Part shown: positions 25,901-40,307 of the stretch, piece by piece
Numbering within the stretch: position 1 is the stretch's first letter
Layout: every line of letters begins with the position of its first letter
Source: Labia minor
Lineage: Eukaryota > Arthropoda > Insecta > Dermaptera > Spongiphoridae
Direction of reading: 5' to 3'
Length of the DNA: 64,000 nucleotides
Assembly: GCA_963082975.1 (NCBI GenBank)
Contig: OY720344.1
Span: 12,139,580-12,203,579 of the forward strand
Program-made: the position numbers and the translations under genes
Notes under the pieces: generated by a model
The model's database searches: none
The model's input: the letters and a program-made list of their open reading frames with translations, nothing else
Told to the model about the DNA's origin: nothing

Positions 25901-28900
25901 ATTTTAATAAGATTTAATGTTTATTAAATTTTTAAACATTCCAAACATTAGTTAATTCATTTTTAAATTCTCATTAGAATTTAGTAGAAGTAATTTTCTT
26001 TTTCTTTTTTAATACTCTAGATCTAGAATACAAGAAAAATAAAAAAAAATTAAAATACCTAGAAAAAAATCACAAAGAAAATTAAATACCAATTAAAAGG
26101 ATAATTTATCCTTATAAACATATATGATATATCTTAGATTCTCTCTCTCTCTCCCCCCTCCTCCAAATCATACATTTTATTTATTTTAATTTAATTACTA
26201 AAAATATTATTTCTCACTTTAGTTTATATATATATAGTGAACGCTCTATATAAGCAACTCAATTGAACCAATTCCAATAAAAACATTTCTTATTTGGAAA
26301 AGTTTCTTATAGAGAAAAATTGAAAATATTAATTAATTAATTAACAGAAATTATAGTAACTATTCTAATTAACAGAAATTAACTTCAATACTGGCAGCGC
26401 AAAACACAAACATATTCCAAGAACAGAATTTTTTTGCAATTTAAGGTTATGTTGTTGTGAATAGCTGTCAACTCAAATATATTTAGCTTTCAAAAAAGTT
26501 AAAGTTGCTTATACAGAACACTTGAACTAAAGAAAGTTGTTTGTTTGGAGGTTGCTTATAAAGAATGTTGCTTATAGAGTGCGTTCACTGTATATATATA
26601 TATATATTTGTACTCCATTTCAATTCCTCTTTCTATTCGTATTTATTATAAATTAATTTTTATTATATGATTATGTCACTACTTTTGAATATATAAATAA
26701 ACATAAGTCTATATGTAATCCAAAAAAAATTACTATTAAATATATTCACATTTTATAAATCACTAATTATTATTATTATTCATATTCATGTTACCTTATT
26801 TTAAATTATTGATTTAGATTTAGATTTTTTATTTTCCATTATTAATTTATATATTAGAATTCGATTGGAATTAATTTATTTTATTTATTTTTATAAAAAA
26901 AATTTTATGTGAATTCATCTGATACATTGAATTTAACGAATTGAAATCCGCGGCTCATAATTAGACACCTTAATACAACAATTTAATCAATTTTTATCTA
27001 ATCTTATCTTTGACTACACGTTCACTAGAATTACTTGGTATTCTTCCTCAAATGTTTATTCAATATGTGATAAACGTAGCCACAACTCACTCCATAAATT
27101 AATTTCTTTTTACTTATTATAACTTTTCATGTCATTTTTTCTATTTATTATACACATTTGCATAATTTATTGATTAATTTCTTCGTTTCAAAAAAGCGTA
27201 AGTAAAAAAAAACAAACAAAATATTGTATTAATTATCTTAAATATGTTATCTCAATTTTATATAAATAAACAGATACAATTTTCACCTTTTAAGAAAGTA
27301 ATTGATTGATATCTTCAATATAATATAATTTACATTTTAACTATTAATTATTCTCTAATATTATAATTATTTATTATTATTGTTATGGTTATTAAACACT
27401 TCTACCTTTTTAAATATATAATTATAAAAAATTTACATTTTCATTTATTATTTTTTTTTTTTTGTTTTAACATAAATTTATTCAAAATTATCTGAATCAT
27501 TAGTAATTGATCTTAGTTTTTCATATTAAATAATTATATTTATATATATATTTCAAAATTTATTCTTTTAATCTGTAAAAATATATATATTACATGTAAA
27601 TATCAAATTCAATGAACGATTTTACTGTTCAGCAATACCGTTTGTGAATAAAGTTTTATTTTATCTTCTCTGAGTAATAATCGTATTTTATTTTTCTCAT
27701 ATAAATCATTTTAATATATATATATATATATAGCTAAAGGTGTTTATATAAAGAAGTTTTTATGGGAAAATGTTGTTCGAAAATAAATTTACTTATGTAA
27801 ACCTCTACTTATTAAATTATAAAATTATTTTGTTTTATATTTAATTATCAAAATATATAAATCGCGGATTAAAAATATTATGTTATCTAATCTTTTATAT
27901 GTATCTTGTAATTAGAATACTATTCAAGGACATGGTTACATTCTCATTGAAATTATATATTATTATTCATCAAAACATATAAATTGTTTATGTAGTTTTT
28001 TTATTCACGTTATTTTATGCCAAAATAAGCATTTCCTTTTAAAATTTATACAACTCTAATATAATTATTAGATTCTTTGATATAAGCCTAGTTACTTAAA
28101 TCAGGTTAGAAAAGGTACTTAGGTTCGAATTATAATTTTATTACGTTTATGTTCTATATTATATGACATATAAATAATATAAAAATCAAATTAAAATTCC
28201 AGATAATATATCATACTTAAGCTTTAAGTTTCCCTGGAACCAGTTGGACATTTGTTTTGTCTTTGTGTGTGACTAATATGATAGAAACAAGAATTTTTCA
28301 AATTGTTCTCGTATATTATTGCAATTTTATATTTAAAATTTACAATTCATTCAGATAAGATAAGAACGTTGCTCATACGAAAAGAATCAGGTACCTTATG
28401 AATGTTTGTCAAAAACTAATAATTAACTTTTTTTTACTTGTATTACTTAATCTTATTGAACCAGTCTAAGAAGACCTATGTGGTAATATCCATTTAAAAA
28501 TAGGTACATTCTTTAGATCTTAGACATACTGCTCTGTACATTCTATTTTCTTTAAATAAAAAACAAACAAATCATATCACTAAACCCCTGGCTGTGGATG
28601 AATATGCAACCCAACAAACAGTTCATTCTATTTGGTTGTCTAACATTCTATTCACACACACATATATCTTAAATTTCTATATTTTAACCTCAGATATTTA
28701 TTTTTTTAATATATATATATATATATGTATAATTTAATTCCCATCATAATATTTTTAGTATACTAGTATAAACATATATATATATATATATATATATATA
28801 ACTAAGTGTAGATATATATAAAATATATTTTTATTTTTATATTTTTGAAATAATATCAATAATTAATGAATTGTATTTAAGTGAGCTAAAGCATAAATTT

Positions 28901-31271
28901 ATGCATTATGATTAAACATAACATAACATAAAATAAATATATTTTTTTTACGCTCGAAGGAATATTAATGTTATATTGAGTTGTAATAAATATAAATGTG
29001 TTTATTCAACATTTGTAAACATTTAACAATTAATAATTAAATATATATGATTTAATTGAGTATTGACATTAAATTTAATTAGCATATATTAAACTTTTTT
29101 CTAATTATTATTCTAACTTTCGTTAATCATTTCAGTTTAATGACGCACAAATTCTTAAATTGGTTCGCTTATAATTATTTTAGTCTTGCTCGCCCAGATT
29201 TGACATTTTAAGGGTAATTTTAGAACTATTTATCAAATTCTCAAGAACGCATTTTAAAATTTAACAATTGTTTTTATTAAGTTAGCAATTTATTAGAACT
29301 ATTTATTTAAAAAAAAAAAAATTTCTTAATAGCTCTATCCTTATTTTGCATTATTCTATATAAAAATTATTAGTATCACTAATAAGTAATTAATATTTTT
29401 TCTCTTAAAACTCAAAAGCTTTTCACTTTTAATTTATCCTCTTATTTGGTGCTACCCTATTTAATAAGTAATTGCATTAGATTTATATAACATACAAATA
29501 AAGGTTTAGAAAATAGAAAATAAACTAAAAGGTAATCCTTTTCATTAATATGGAAAAAGGATATATGTATGATTGCTACATATTTACTGATAGAAGAAAG
29601 TTTTAAAAAAGCTCTTTTAAAATAAATTCTCATTTTGAGGTTTAATAAATTGGGTTTATATAAATTAGTATTAATATTCAAAATAGTTAAAACGAATTGT
29701 TTACAATTTTTTCAATATTAAATTATAATTATTTATATTTTATTTTAGATAAACTTTTAAAATTTATGTAAAAATCTTTTTATAATTTAAAAGAGCTTGA
29801 TTGGTGGCGCTACTAGCGGAATAATTGCGAATTAAGTTTAAAAAATAATTTATAAAATTTATCTTTTGATTAGATTATTATCTCTCGATAATTTATTTAA
29901 ACTACTAAAAAATAATTAAACATTTTTCTCTATTTTCTATGTAAAATTTATTTAAAAAGAAGAAAAAATTAGTTAATATTAAGTATGTTTTTATATCTTT
30001 TTTTTAAAAAGTACAAATTAAATTTATTTCAAGTAATAATTATTAATAAAAATAATAATTTTAAAATTATAAAATACTCAAACAAATAATTTCTATATAA
30101 AAATGCGTTGAAATTTTTATTTTTTTTCTAATTTCTTAAAAATAATGATTTATTTTTGTGTCCTTTGTTCTGTTATTGAAATGAATATAACTTTTATTTT
30201 TTTACTGAATTTCCACAAGAAAAGATAATAGATTAAATATTTTTAAATTATTTTTTTAATTCAATGAAACTATTTCAAGGTTAGTATTAGATAGAATAAA
30301 TCAGATCACTTTCATATAATTTACGCGATAAAATTTATTTAAAAACTAATAATATTATATAAATATTTGTTAGATATATTTATGTATTTATATGCTATAT
30401 AAACAATTTTATTATTATTTATTATTATATATTAAGATGAGTATATTCCATATTAATTAGTTTGTATTATTTAAAAAATATATTAAAGATACATTTTTCT
30501 TAGATTTTTTAATTTATTAGATTTTATTTCTTTGAAAATTAATATTTAGTGATTTTCTGTATATATATACAGACTAAAATTGGGGTGGGGGAAGGTGCGA
30601 CTTAAACATTTTTAAAAAAAAAGCCTACAAATTTTAATGAATGTCTTTCATTAAAATTTCAATTACAATGACAAGCCCAATTACTAATCTAAGTTTCCTC
30701 TCCTTTCCGTTCGGCAATTTATATATATTTTTTTTTATTAAACTTTTTAATTTTTCTTTTTAACCTTCAACTTAATCAATTTCTTATTTTGCATCTTTTT
30801 ATTTCTTGTCTTTTTCAGCCAGCTTTATCGTAGTTCCAGTTTCCATTCATCAGGTCGGAGTTCGATCAACGATCCTGCTGAAGATCTCGGAGTCACGTCG
30901 GACGTTTCATTAGAAGAAGACGTCATGGAATTAAGCTCAAAGGTAAGCTACAAACAAAAATACTACCCTTTAATCATCCTCCCCTTAATTTTAACATTGT
31001 TCTTCAAAAAAATAGCAATTCAAATCTATTCATGCTATGAGATTAATATAATTCTTTGGAATTTTTTTTTAATTATGATAAACGAATGGTTTAACCACTC
31101 CTTTACATTTCCTTATGCATTTGTGTAATTTCCTTATAAATTGAAGTGGCAATGTCAATATTGATGTTATCTGACGAAGCATTTTTCCCGTTATTCAAGC
31201 AATTTAATCCAAAATTCGAATAACATATTTAAAAGGGAAATCATTTTCATCACTATTCAACCATTTAATCG

Positions 31272-31319
<48 letters not shown>

Positions 31320-34300
31320 TGTAAAATTCTTAAATAAGAATAAATGATGTTATATTGAAGATTATATTTTAATTGTTTTTTTTTTAAAAAAAGGTTAATT
31401 TTCTATATTTTTTGATACAAAATAAATAAATTTTATTATTATTAAAAAATCAAATCTGGTCCGCTGAACTTGAGTTCAATTAAAATTAAGTAAATTAAAA
31501 TAAATTTTCCGCATTAATTCTGAGAAAGCTGGTTAAAATGGAGATTCATCCATCTCAAATAATAATAATAATAATAATAAATACTCGTAAATAAATCAAA
31601 TTTAACAGTCAATTTATTTAAATATCAGTAAAGTTTTAGTTAATAGTGTAATTAACTATACCCAAAAAATGTTCATATTTTATTATTATTCTCATGATAA
31701 CAAATCTACAAATCCTCATCCAATAAAAAATAAATATAATTTTTTTTACGATTTAATATAAAAATGATCTATTTTCTTTATATTAATTAAATCCTTATTC
31801 ACAATAAATTAAGATATCTATTAACTTATACTTACTTAATGCGCAAGTTTTAAATTTAATTAATGAATATATATTAATTTTTTAAAAGATCTTTAAATTT
31901 TTCGTATAACGTAAAAAAATAAAGATATAGATTTCCAGAATTATGATTTTATCTTTTAATATTAGATAATTTTAACTTTTAATTAAAAAAAAAACTATTT
32001 TTTTATTTAACGAATATATATATTCAAACAAATTATTAATCATCATTTGATTTCCTTTAATGACTCAATCTTTGTTCAGTATTTGAGTAACCTGGTATAA
32101 TTTTTATCAAATACTATCATTTTTTTATTAATAATTATGTCAAAATTCTTTCTATTTCTATTAGAATTTGAATTAGCAATAAATTAAATATGTCAAAATT
32201 GTACAAACCTATATATAATAATATTAATATATTTTTACTAAGTCATAATACCCATCTCTTGCATATTTCATCTCGTATTTAAATACACAATTCAACTTTG
32301 ACCTATGGTCATATGCTTTTCACCTTCTAAACATTATAAAAATTATAATATAAATAAGTTCTCCATTTGAATTATTCTAATTAACTATAAATTCATTTTT
32401 TTTTTCAATACTTATTTTTACAAAGATTTTTATATTTATTTTTATTTTTCAAATTAATGTTATTTGATATATTATTGAAAATTATTACATAAACTAAATG
32501 ACGCACAAAAGAAAGCAAAACATTTTCTTAGTATTATTTAGAATATTTTTTCTTCTGAATTGGAATATTTGAAAGAATTAGAGTTTTTCTTTTTAAAATG
32601 TATTTTGATTCAATCTCTAAAAATATCAAGGGTCGCTCCACTTGGCAAATCCACCAACATCGAGTGGGAAACACCAAAGAAAAAAAACACCATTGAAAAT
32701 TTCTCTGAATCCGTTCATAATTTTTCTTTAAAACATTTGTTTTGTTTTTTAATATAAATCATCCCTTATTTATTTCATTGTTTGGGGTATATATTTATTT
32801 TAGATTTATTATTATAATACAATTAATAATACAGTTAATAAATTCTCTAAGATCTCTGTGCTGTGAGATTTTTTTAGAAATGAAAAACTCAAATAAATCG
32901 ATATTCTAAATAATAATTTCAATATTTTTCTAAATATTATTTTTATATTTTTATTTAAATTAATTTTATCATGTATTAAATGAGATTCTCGTTAATTTTT
33001 ATAAATATCTAAATTAAAATATTATTTCCAATCGCCCCTTTTAAAATATTTTTCATAAAATATAATAAATAATTCATTTGGTTTGTCCTGATTGATTTTA
33101 ATGTTCAAACAATTTTAATTCCAAAAACAAACTTTTTTGAAATTTTATTCTTAATTATAACTATTTAAACAAATGAACTTGTTTTTTAATAAAGTTTTTA
33201 TTTTAAGTTTCTAATTAATTTAGACTTTTTTTTACTTATGTCATTTTTTTTACTTTTTTCTTTTAATATTTAATTAATATGATTATTGATATTACACCCC
33301 GCTCTCTCTCAGAAAAATGATTAGATTCATTGTTTTAATATTTTCCAAGTGTGGCTATGAAAATTTACTTTTTTTATATTTTTATTCTTCATTATTTGAT
33401 TAGAATTATTCACATTCATAAAAAAAGCAAAAACTATTTCTTAGAGTGAGTAAACCCCATCTCTGTATTTAATTGTAATTTTCTTTGATATATTTCAGTT
33501 GATTATTAATTAATTTAAAATTATTTAATATATTGTTCCTTTATATATTTTATATATATAAAATGATAATAAAAATATAATAATTTATTAATGTGTATTT
33601 TCTTCTCTCGCTTTTATTTATTGATATTTAATTATTTAGGTTGTACTGTAATAGGCAAACATGGAAAACAAGAAAATGCATTTAGATTTTTTTCCAAGTA
33701 TCGTTACTTCATACCAACCAAAACATTGCATGAAAATAATGTCTTCCTTGTTTTAACATCGATGTTTCCATTCTGTGGGGGTCCAATAGAGTCATTAAAA
33801 ATGACAGACCAGCTGCTGTTCTTCAATCCCCTAATCCTCAATTCAGCTCTAATACATTTACATAATACATAGAAAGATCATGTTCATCAAGATGAAACAT
33901 ACCCTACCATCTGTTCATTGTAGTTTTCTCCATCGTTTGCTTTATTTTTTGCTATATATACTAGTCACAGTTCACTCTAATAATTTATTTTCAATTTAAT
34001 GAAATTGATCCATGTTCATTAATCCATTTTGCTTTCTTTGTCAGAAAATGTATGAGGAAAATATAAAACTTTCTTATCTTATTTCCTATGAACGTATTTT
34101 TAATCAAACAAAGAAAGACAAATTTAAATAAAAAATAATAATATCAATTTAAATATTAATTTTTCCTTTTTATTTATAGTAAATATATACTCGTATATAT
34201 ATATATATATATAATTAATATTAATTAATTATTAAACACTAAAGTTAAAAAATTAATTAAAATAGTTTTTATTGATAAATCTTATTAGAAATTTTCTAAA

Positions 34301-37300
34301 TTAATTAATTTTATATAGTTTAGTGTAGATTTTCCTCTCCATAAACTTTTTAATTTTAATATAATTACTTATTACTTAATAGATCCATTGAAATAATTTT
34401 AAACATGATGACACACAATGATTTCCGCAAAATACCATGTTTCATCATGATAAAATTAAAACCTTTTATTAATTTATTTCCATTTCATTAAAGTTTTTTT
34501 TTTTTTTTTTTAATTTAAGAAATTATCATCTTTGATGTAAAATATTTTTATTTTTAATGTTATTATATTAAATTATGATTTAATATAACTAATATGTAAT
34601 ATAATAAAAAAAAGGATGCCATTTTTGCCTTATATGTGTTAATTGATTTCTAAATATCGATTTTAGTATGTGAAACTGTTTGCAACATAAACTATTTTAA
34701 AATGATTCTGTGCTAGTTTGACCCAATCATATGGATAGAATTATAAAAGAAGCAAATTTAAAATTATTATTATTATTATTATATTTATTATTTTTACTAA
34801 ACCCTACCCATATGAATATTATTGTTTTTACAATAAAATTTGGTCACCCATTTATTTATAATATTATATGAATTATTTATTTTTTTTTAAACTGTACTTT
34901 TATTATATATTAATACTAGCTGCTCAGAGCGCCTTCGGCGCTCTTCACACCTAGACGGGGGCTCCGCCCCCTGTACCCCCGAGTTGTACATAGTATTTGG
35001 TGGTTGAAAGTATTAAAAGGTTTTCATCCATTTTGTTTCAATCAGTATATTACATAAAACATTCATTTCTTTTTGTGTTCTTATTTAAAAAATATATTTT
35101 AATTTAATCACTATATTAATTATATATATTATTATTGTATATGTTATATCTATCTACCTATGTGGCTCAAAGATACTCTAAAGTTCTTAGCCGCAACAAC
35201 CACATTTCTCCAAGTGTCCCTATCCTGAGCCCTTATTCCATCTCTCTTACGTCCCTTCCTACGCGTCATTGGTTTTCCAAGCGGACGTTTTCCAATCGGT
35301 CTTCCCACCAATATCTTTTTCCTCTCCCATTCTTGCCACGTGCCCTGCCTATCGCAGCTTTTTCCCTTTTATAACCCTAACTATTTCTGAAGATGCAGAG
35401 AGGCCATGCAATTTCTTGTTATACAGTCTCCCTCATACCCGGTGACCTCATCTTTCTTTGGCCAATAAATGCAGGGAAGAATCCTATTCTCAAATACTCT
35501 GAATCTACTCTCATCTCCAAGGGTCATAGACCATGCCTCCCACCCATATAATGCAACAGGCAAAATAATCTTTTTATATATTCCCTTTGATAATAATTTT
35601 GAAGAGATAAGCCTCTTTATTGCAGATAACAGGCGTTTCCCGATTGCAACCCCGATTTAAATTCTTCTCAAATATTATTATCCTTCGTGATTACATTCAA
35701 TTTTTCTACATATTCAAATTCTACATTTTGTATCTTAAGATTTTGTATGTTAATACTCTTCCTCTTTGTTACTAAATATTTTTTCTTATCCCTATTAATT
35801 TCAAACCTCCATTAAATTTTCCTCGCTATCTGTAATCGCAATTGCCGAATCTCCTATTATATTTAAGTCGTCTGGGTAACCTAATATTTTACAATTGATT
35901 TCCGCATCTTATTCTTTCTTTACTACCTTCAAGACAAATTTGAAGATTGATTGGATCTATTGAGTCATGCGTATGTTTTACTAAAGTCTACAAATAATTA
36001 GTGAACAGATTGAATATTGAATTCGCGGTTTTTTTCCTAATATCTGTCATAATGAAAATATCTTAATTAATGTTGGTCGATTTGGCCTGAACCCGCAATG
36101 ATATCTCCTAATATTTCCTCCGCCTATGGTTCTTAAGTATTGTATATGTTATAATAGTGAAATAGAGTATAATATTTCTTGATCATTACATTTTGGTATT
36201 TTATTTTCATTGCTAGATTATTATTGAATATTTTTAATTATAATGAAACTTGAGGAAATGCAAAAATAGAGACTTGAGACAATTTATAAAAATTAACGGT
36301 ATAAAACTATAGATAAATGACCAATATATACATTCATTAATAGTATTAATTTAAATTAATTGATTTATTTGTTTTTTTTATTATTAAGTTCATTTATTAA
36401 TTTTTTTAGATCATAGTTATTTTCCTCCCTTAAAAGAAACTTATCTAATTCTGTAGTGCTAGGGGATTTGAAAATTATATTAGTCGCAATATGAAGATTT
36501 CGCTTACAGTTTCTGTCATGTCCGACCTCCATCCAACAGTTATTTTCTGTCAAGTTTTTTGCTTCTCTTAATCATGTGATCTATATATTTAATTTTTTTT
36601 GATTCATTATAATAAAATTTAAACAAATAAAAATTTTTACTTTGTTAATTTATATAAATTTCAATATAAACTGATTGTGAGTGATACGCTTAGCCAATAC
36701 TCTGAATAATTTGTGTACAAAAATATTGAATGTTCTTAGCGAGATTTGATATAATGTTGTACGATTTGTCCTAAATCTGAATTAGAAGAAAATTATAAAT
36801 TGCCTCCTCTTCCAGCCCAATTCATTTACCCACCCATGTTGCATATGGCATCTAAATTTCTTAAAACTCCGTTTTTTTTAATTTAAAATAGAAGGAGAGA
36901 AAGAGTTTTAAATTATATTCGAATAGTCTATATATTCTATATATCAGTATTTTTTTTCTGAATTTAATAGCAAGTTGATTTTAAAAATTTTCCATTCTTA
37001 ATGCATATGATTGATTACATGTGTTAAAATTTAAAAAAATTCAAATATTCTAATTTTTATATTTATATACAATTTAATATTATTTTTTATTAATATCATA
37101 TCAAAAAAAGAGAATTTATTAAAAATTAAAAATAAAAAAAGAAGCCTATTAATAAAAAATTGAATGGTGATTTAATTATTTTATTAAATTAATTAAAATG
37201 AGACCTTTTAGAATGAATTATTTAATTGAAATGATATTTAAATATAAGAATTTAAAAAAATATTATATTCTTTGTTTGGCAATTGTTATTTAATTATGTG

Positions 37301-38041
37301 CAACATGATTCGACTTGCACAGAGCATCGTTATTTTTTATTAATATCACATGATAAAAATGAATCTTTTAAACATAATAAATAAAAAAAACATTTTAATA
37401 AATTTAAAAAATATATCCAATTTAAAAATGTCAAAAATTTAAAACAACTTTATATCATCATATTTTAATTTTTATATAATATATATATATATTTAGTAAT
37501 TAATAATAGAGTAATTAAATTAAAATAAAAAACAAAGATAATATAATTCAGTCATTTTAATTCAGGTTAAATAATATTTTTTTTTATTATTCAATATTAA
37601 AATTTATATATTATTATATATATATTATAGAAAAGAAGAAATATTCAATTAAATAAAAAATAATTTAAGATAAAAATATGATCTAATAAATATTTTAATT
37701 AAATTGAGAACTTTTAGAATAAATTATTTAATTGAATTGATATTTGTATATTAGAATTTAAAATAAAAAGGGAAATATTATAATAATTCTTCGATTGGGA
37801 ATCTCTATGATAATTCATTGTTTGAAATGATTCCGCTAGGCCGACAGTGAGCCGCGAGCTGCTCTTGAATGAACAACACGGAGAATTATATAAACTTTAA
37901 AAAATTAATTTCTGCGGTTATTGATAAGATATTAATAAAATTTATAGCCTATGTTACTCTAGAAGTATATAAGAATATTGTGATGTAATTTCAAAGAAAT
38001 CGGTTCAGCCAATTCTGAGTCTATAAAATAGTAATTTTCCG

Positions 38042-38104
<63 letters not shown>

Positions 38105-40259
38105 GTGAAAAATTCTAAAGTCACTTTTGGATTCTAGAGGTCATGAAACGCGAAGATATGCAAAAATTTTTAAATTCTGAGCAATGTGCAGACAAAAACC
38201 TTTTTTTATATATATAGATTTGAATTTTTAAAATAAATATTTATTTCTTTTATTTCAAGGTGTATTCTATTGAAAAAAATGGCAATGTTTATTATTATTT
38301 TTTTATACCTCGTCACGCATTCTTTGATTGAAGGCGCCTAAATGTCGAGGATGTTTTTATTTATCCTTTTAGATATCAGTAGTCTTTTGTTTTTTTTTTA
38401 AATTATTTCAAATATTATCCTTAATTAATATATAAATATTTATTATCAACCTGTTTTTGTATATTTTATTTATTTTTAAAATAATAAATAATATATTTGT
38501 TAATAATAATAATAAATCGAATTTCAGATATGAATTGTTAATTAAATATAATATGGTTTTGAAATGTGTGGGTGTAAATGTCGTACATCCAGGTGTTCTG
38601 GGATAAACACAAGTGTCATAGGATAACCGATCCTGACTTATTAGGCATATGGCGACACACTTGCGCCATTCAACTTCACCATTCTCGTTCGACTTTTTTT
38701 TTTTCATAAATGCACCAACTCTGAGAATCACTCTCGATGGAAAGTCATGGTCGATTTCAGCTCCTGAGAAACCTACTTAAGGAATTCATTCATATTCCTT
38801 TTGGAAAGAAATGTTACTTTTTTTTCCTCTCTTCCTCCTCCGCCTCCTTCCTTGGTAATCCTTCACATCGAAAAGGAATTATCATGTTAAATTCAAATTT
38901 TATTTCATAGTTAAAATAATTTATTATATAGGAAATGTTTATTTATTTATTTATTTATTTATTTTGATAAAATATTAATTTCAAGTTAAATTATTTATAA
39001 TTATAAAAAATTAAATATATTTTATTTTATTTTATATTAAAACTACTCACTTGCATTTATTAAAGAAAAATAATTACGTTCTTATATTAAAGTGTATTAT
39101 ATTTAAAATCAATGAAGAAAATATTTCATATATAACAATAACTCAAATTTTATTAAATACCTTATATGAATAATAATAAAATAATTAAAAACATTGAATT
39201 TTTCCCAATTTAGCCCCACATTACAGTTACATTTAACTATTCTTTAGTCTAAAGATTTACATTAAATACGCAGATAATTACTACATTCATTTAACTGAGG
39301 TTAATTTGCGACTAATGGAGTATTATTGTTAAGTACAAAATTGTATTTATCTAGTGGAAAAGAACGATTTGATAAAACTAAAAGCTTAATGACTAATTTT
39401 AAATAATTTTTTTTTTAATTAATGAATTAACATAAAATATAATAAAAATATATAAATAGGAATATTTTTTTTTGAAAACTAACATAACGATTGATAAAAC
39501 TAAATTTTTATAAATTTTTTTATTTAATATAATTTAAATATATAGTATAAATATTAATATCTGGTTCAACGAGCCGTCGTTCGGTACTTAAAAAAAAATA
39601 ATCGTTATGAACTATGAATATTTAAGATTAAGATTATTATTTAAAAAATTAGACAACAAAATATATGAAACAATTTCAAATAATTTCAAAGAACATAAAT
39701 CATAGTCATAAAATAGCTCTTAAACGTACGTATTTATGCAGTGAAAGATAGAAAAGTATGGCATGTGGACATAACATAAGATATATTTCGTAATTTGATT
39801 ACAAAATATTACTAAAATAAATATTTTTAATTTTATTTTATTTATAATATTTTGTATTTAAGGAAGTGCTGTTAGGCATTTCCCGGCGCCATTTTTTTTA
39901 TTATTAAAATTCCTATTTTCTCGAGGCTGAAACCAATATTGATCAATTTTTCTTTATAAAAATTATCTACGGTATGAATTTCAAAAAAATCTTTAGTGCG
40001 GTTTAATATGTCAAAAATACAATATATATATAATATAATAATATAATTTGTGAACTATAATTTTATTATTTTTTTCTTTAAAAAAATTTAATTTCTCATC
40101 AATTACTTATAATAAAAGAAAACAAAGATTTTATTTATATATAAGTTTATTTAAAAAAAAATGAAAAATAAATTATTTTCAAAGAGGAGTTAATATATAG
40201 ATAATAATATATAGATATATATATATAATAATATATATAATAATATAATATAATATAAT

Positions 40260-40307
<48 letters not shown>

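Larger units (their letters stand above)
23729..30818 (+). other. 7-kb Nuf intron with HINE-B, a pogo-like MITE and a GC-richer block
   Basis: Besides the listed elements it is AT-rich sequence with TA runs (for example about 28774-28800). A short motif TTGGTGGCGCTACTAG (29801-29816) resembles an animal CTCF core but is isolated. Confidence 0.75.
34913..38219. mobile_element. Possible interrupted interspersed repeat (two ends of one family)
   Basis: The left edge ATACTAGCTGCTC is followed by two GC hairpins (AGAGCGCC-TTC-GGCGCTCT at about 34926-34944 and GGGGGCTCCGCCCCC). The right edge has a block containing AAATCGGTTCAGCCAATTCT, an (ACAG)n tract and a TTTTTATATATATAGAT end. This left/right combination is a common layout of abundant arthropod repeats, but here the two parts are separated by a LINE fragment and a tandem duplication, so one interrupted copy is inference; they may be two separate fragments. 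Confidence 0.45.

Noticed and set aside
28110-28140. AGGTTCGAATTATAA as a tRNA T-loop
   Set aside because: No matching acceptor, anticodon or D arms nearby; no tRNA could be folded.
33591-33872. 93-codon plus-strand frame
   Set aside because: No splice-site pair in a Nuf-compatible phase and composition near random AT-rich sequence; left as intron.
38042-38104. Short regularly spaced repeats as a possible CRISPR array
   Set aside because: Simple (ACAG)n microsatellite in a eukaryotic genome; no spacers.
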